From Theristus sp. LFF4_11 (Eukaryota; Nematoda; Chromadorea; Monhysterida; Xyalidae): a DNA stretch of 64,000 nucleotides. Each line of letters begins with the position of its first letter. Positions within the stretch are counted from its first letter, which is position 1. Location of the stretch: positions 1 to 64,000 of the forward strand of contig JASANC010005530.1 of the NCBI GenBank assembly GCA_030248135.1, read 5' to 3'. This document shows, in pieces, positions 60,400 through 64,000 of the stretch. A program made the translations under genes and the position numbers. Below the pieces are notes generated by a model. The model was given only the letters and a program-made list of their open reading frames with translations. It did not search any database and was not told where the DNA came from.

Positions 60400-61738
60400 G
60401 TTGGCAACTATGCACCTAATTCGCTGTGATCGAATCGCTCACTGAAATGTTTTGGGCGCCACGAAAAAAAAATAATATGATCTGTGCGTGATTCAATCAG
60501 ACATATGGCGTTTGAAGTTGTTTAATTTTTGGCAACATGAGTGTCCGATATTGGGACTAGCCAATGTGAGACGATCGCAAAAGTCCTGGCAGTTGCACAC
60601 GAATGTTTTCAGGTGCATGATTACTGTACGTAGTCTGTTTCTATTGCTGATGTGACTCGATTATTGTTGAGGTCGAACCGCTAACTGAAAAAGCACACAC
60701 ACCATTAAAATGATCGACATGCGTGATTCCGGATTCGTTCATGCTGAATTCAGTTCTATAGGTGCCTTCTCGTTCTATAGCCATTTGGAATTTTATAAAA
60801 AAGGTTGAAATTGATTATAATTACGTTTACAATGGTGTGAAATTGGTGTAGTTGTAATGTACTGTAAATTGGTGAAGTGTAATTATTGTTGTGGTTTCTC
60901 AGTATCAAAACTCCACATTTTAGGTGCCACTCAACCGCTTATATCGCATTACAGTAACAAAATGGTGCCAAGGAACATATCGATGTCTCTCACTCCCCTT
61001 TCCACTTTTGAACTTGATAAACGTTTTTAATTTACATTTCGATTCGACATCATCAAAATTTAAAAGCAAAAAAATAACTCGCCAAGCGTCGACGCTTCCG
61101 CGATCGTTGTTGCTGAATTGGTCATATCTTTTTCTGATAATTTGACCAAAAGCAGTTTAGTCGAGCAATTTTCCAATATACTTCCGATGTTTTAAATCCC
61201 GGCGTTACAACTATTCAAACAATTCAAAAAAAACGTTAGAACTCTTCAATTCGAACACCTAACCGATCTGTCTGAAAAACGTACACGATACAACCGAAAA
61301 CGAAACTTTTTTTTAAATCAACAGTGGATTTTGTTTATAACCGAGGTAAATTACCCGTCGTCTGTTGCAGTGGGTAAACGACAGCTGTGAAAAGTGATTG
61401 AAACGAACGATAAGCATCATGGAGTCTCAAGTTTCACAGCCCAGACACAAGCAAGCAGAGTTGTGCTGCAGGTGCCGTTATGTGCAGTGTTCAAACAGTT
61501 TCAACTGCGCTTCTTGTGCTTTACTGCCATAAATTTTTTGTGAATCTAAATGTTTGTGATAAATCTGTTTTGTTGGTGATCACGGCTTTGATTGACTTCT
61601 TTTTATTCAACGGACAAATACTTTTTATTCAGAACTGAGTTCGAATTATCATTCACAACTTATGATAAAGGCAAATGGAACGGATTCAGATAGTAAATCA
61701 GATCAACCCAATAGATTTGATGTAGTGTCTTTTATTTT
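60400..61738. other. Between paralogues B and C: no gene recognised
   Basis: No exon-like frame. A further exon of paralogue C might be in 61-62.8 kb, but none is supported. Confidence 0.35.
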
Positions 61739-61920
61739 GGTCCCGAGACTCAATCTGCGCAAAGATAGATAAACAGATGCATGCATGACGCGCGATTTCA
61801 AAATTGGTGAGGTGATCCAAGTTCCGAATTACACAGGCCCGGGTAACTTTTGAATATTGCCACATAACGATTGAAATTCATGTCCTTTCTACGTCTGCAA
61901 ACGCACTGAGTCGCAGAACC
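61739..61920. mobile_element. MITE-E copy
   Basis: GGTCCCGAGACTCAATCTGC to CGCACTGAGTCGCAGAACC, about 182 bp. A second copy follows 160 bp on. Confidence 0.75.
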
Positions 61921-62079
61921 ATAAAAATTTGTGGTGACACGGTGAAGAACTACTACATGAGGCATCACAATGAAAAACTGAAAGGTGGCACGAATTGTTT
62001 ATGATGTTAATGGTATGTTGCAAACAACATTGCTATTTCTAGTGGCTGTTTCTTTGATTGTCGCTCACGGAATTACAGT

Positions 62080-62263
62080 AGTCCCGAGACTCAATGCACA
62101 TATAAATAGATAAACAGTTTCATGCATGACGCCGGAATTCAAAAATGGTAAAGTGATCCGAGTCCCATAAATGGGACCGGGTCACATCGGCTATTTTGAA
62201 TTGCCATATAAAAATTAAAACTAGCTCCTTTCAACGTCTGCAAACGCAGAGAGTCGCAGAACC
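62080..62263. mobile_element. MITE-E copy
   Basis: AGTCCCGAGACTCAATGCAC to GCAGAGAGTCGCAGAACC, same orientation as 61739, with ATGGGACCGGGTCAC in the core. Confidence 0.75.
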
Positions 62264-62502
62264 AAAAAAATTGATAATACTAGCAAAAATCATCGCCGAC
62301 TGGCGTCAATGTCGGATGGAGTGACCGGCTTGTTTGGAGTGTTAGGAAGGCACAATAATCACCTGAAACTGAGATTTTTTAAAGAGAAAAACTCGGCGAT
62401 TTTGCGAGATCGGAGTGCCACAGTTCGAAATCTAGACCTTGTGTACTCCCTTTTTTGTTTTGTGTGTTAGCCCATCGTCGACGAACAGGACAGTCATTCA
62501 TT

Positions 62503-62744
62503 ACATTTGGCCTATTTTTTAAACGTGTCCCACTAAAATGACGTCATGTGCCGCCAAACATGCGCTTGTCGTTCACAGCAAACCACACTTTCCGTTTAGC
62601 CGATTTCTTCCCGTAAACAAATGGTAAATGTCGAATCAGTCGCACCAAACTGAAACTTTAGTGCCTGTACTTTGACAAACGGGCGTTTTTAAAATAAATG
62701 ACGTCATTTTAGTCCGGACTCGTTTAAATAAATCCACAATACCT
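62503..62744. mobile_element. MITE-D copy
   Basis: AAACGTGTCCCACTAAAATG ... TTAGTCCGGACTCGTTTAAATAAATCC, with TGACGTCA at both ends. It ends about 100 bp from the TM4 exon of paralogue C. Confidence 0.75.
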
Positions 62745-62842
62745 AATCGCGGTATCAATGTACAGAACTGGTTTTTCGCGTGAATGGTACATCACTTACG
62801 GCATGGCATCCCATATGGTATCATTTTTGGCGTGCACTACAC

Positions 62843-63971
62843 CTGTGGGCCGGCCGGTGCTGCGGTTCGCAGCGACTGTTTCGGCGCAACGTAGAGCACC
62901 GTCGATTCAGGCTCGCTCGATTTGCAGGCGTTCGTTTTGTGCCAGTAGCAACAGATCAACAGTGAACTGGCCACAAGTGTCGGCGCTATGAAACGTTACG
63001 GTGATTTTGGGGCGATGTTGTTGGCCAGCGCTTTTACCGTACCGAAGCGTACCGCACCGCTTTGAAAGCGCACAAAGTGCCGTGAAGTTTTCTTTGTCAT
63101 TAAGTGCCTGTACACTGTACAGTACACCACTCGGCAGGACTAAACAAACATATTCCACCAAAAAGTGGCAAGGCGAACCTTGTTGGGGGTAAGAGGAGAG
63201 TGCAGAAAACGTTGATGTAAAAATACACCCGATCTATTCCACTATGGGCAGCAGAAGATTCTTGTCTCGACTTCTCTCACATTGCACGATCGTCAAAATG
63301 GCCAGCGCCAAATTGTAGTGTCTGGTGCGCGTGATCGCTGCGACTTCGTTATCATCAAACCACGATCGTTCTGCGCTCCGACTATTGTAGGAATCTGTTG
63401 GTCAAACGTGAAAAAACACGAAAATATATAGGTATATATACAGTGTATTATTGTTTCAGAAAGCTTGTATGCAGCACAACATCAGTTCCGCGCTCTCTTT
63501 CTTGGAAAAAGCACACCCAAAAAGCAAAACATTATTCCGAATCGTCAATGCGACGCTGCTGCAAAATTTTGATCAATCGCGCAATTTATGAAACGTTTTG
63601 CTATCACGCATTCAGTAGCAAAAACGAAGGATGACATTTAGATTCTCTGCCATCTTCTCCAAGCAGCGCGAACCACTTCGCCCAGCTCACATACACACAA
63701 ACGAAACTACTCTCGTTGATCTGATGGCTATACAGTTTTGTTTGCCTCCAGCTACACCGCTAAATTCAACCAACAACGAAACCATCACGCACGTATTGCC
63801 ACGATCACCAATATCACGCTGAACAGACAACTGAGCTGCGTCAGCACAAAGTACGCCAGCAGCGTTGCCCTGGCGCGCCGCAGGTGCAACACGGCCGTCA
63901 GTCCGATGGCGCCGTTGATCACGAGCAGAACGGACGTCCAACCGCTGAAGCCGTGCGTGCAGCTGTTCTCG
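62843..63971 (-). CDS. Four-transmembrane protein, paralogue C (partial)
   Basis: Two exons are in the window: 63971-63793 (TM2/TM3: FSGWTSVLLVINGAIGLTAV, LLAYFVLTQLSCLFSVILVI) and 62985-62843 (TM4 APTLVASSLLICCYW, then ESTVLYVAP). Phases match paralogues A and B. The TM1 exon must lie beyond 64000. The acceptor of the second exon is TTTCATAG. The exon ends GPQ|GTGTAG; reading on would stop at once, but the aligned donors in A and B argue for splicing to a further exon. Sequence is more diverged than A is from B, notably CCYW for CWYW. Confidence 0.68.
63088..63145 (-). mobile_element. SINE fragment
   Basis: TTTCTTTGTCATTAAGTGCC and CACTCGG match the body of the SINE family in reverse; the promoter boxes are absent. 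Intron of paralogue C. Confidence 0.5.
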
Positions 63972-64000
63972 CTGAGAACGGGGGCGATTTAGCAAATTAC

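Overview
The window is genomic DNA of a multicellular animal. It carries spliced genes with GT-AG introns (about 70 bp to several kb), T-rich acceptors of the TTTCAG type, conserved animal housekeeping genes, and secreted multidomain proteins. It is crowded with short inverted-repeat elements, satellites, LINE tails and a tRNA-derived SINE. No bacterial, organellar or viral gene was recognised. The species cannot be named from sequence alone. A small invertebrate fits best; a free-living flatworm-like or other spiralian animal is only a guess.

Layout. 1-2300: 171-bp repeat and one copy of a 1.5-kb duplicated segment. 2316-3435 (+): last two exons of PIGS (GPI transamidase subunit). 4762-6535 (-): complete four-exon PEX2 (peroxisomal RING E3), convergent with PIGS. 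7065-17156 (-): RBM17/SPF45 splicing factor over about eleven exons, its introns filled by a satellite array, a SINE, MITEs and a LINE fragment. 17.3-27.6 kb: gene-free repeat block with G-run MITEs, a hAT-like MITE, a LINE tail nested in a MITE, a large inverted-repeat element and a 147-149 bp satellite array inverted relative to the one at 10.3-12.6 kb. 27.7-28.8 kb: mariner-like element. 28973-42349 (-): a 13-exon secreted protein of about 792 residues with the order signal peptide, astacin protease, LDLa, TSP1, LDLa, Thr-rich linker, kelch propeller. 43.6-51.6 kb: second duplicated segment, decayed mariner and MITEs, no recognised gene. 51.9-64.0 kb (-): three tandem paralogues of a four-transmembrane protein with identical intron phases at all comparable junctions.

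PIGS, PEX2 and RBM17 are unrelated housekeeping genes (ER GPI anchoring, peroxisome import, nuclear splicing). The most unusual object is the astacin-kelch gene. I reconstructed it exon by exon, and all twelve introns keep one open frame from signal peptide to stop. The three four-TM genes look like a local gene-family expansion. The repeats fall into at least eight TIR families, several present three or more times, some nested in each other and some within 30 bp of exons. Exon borders were placed by eye from frame, splice sites and remembered human homologues; single borders could be off by a few bases.
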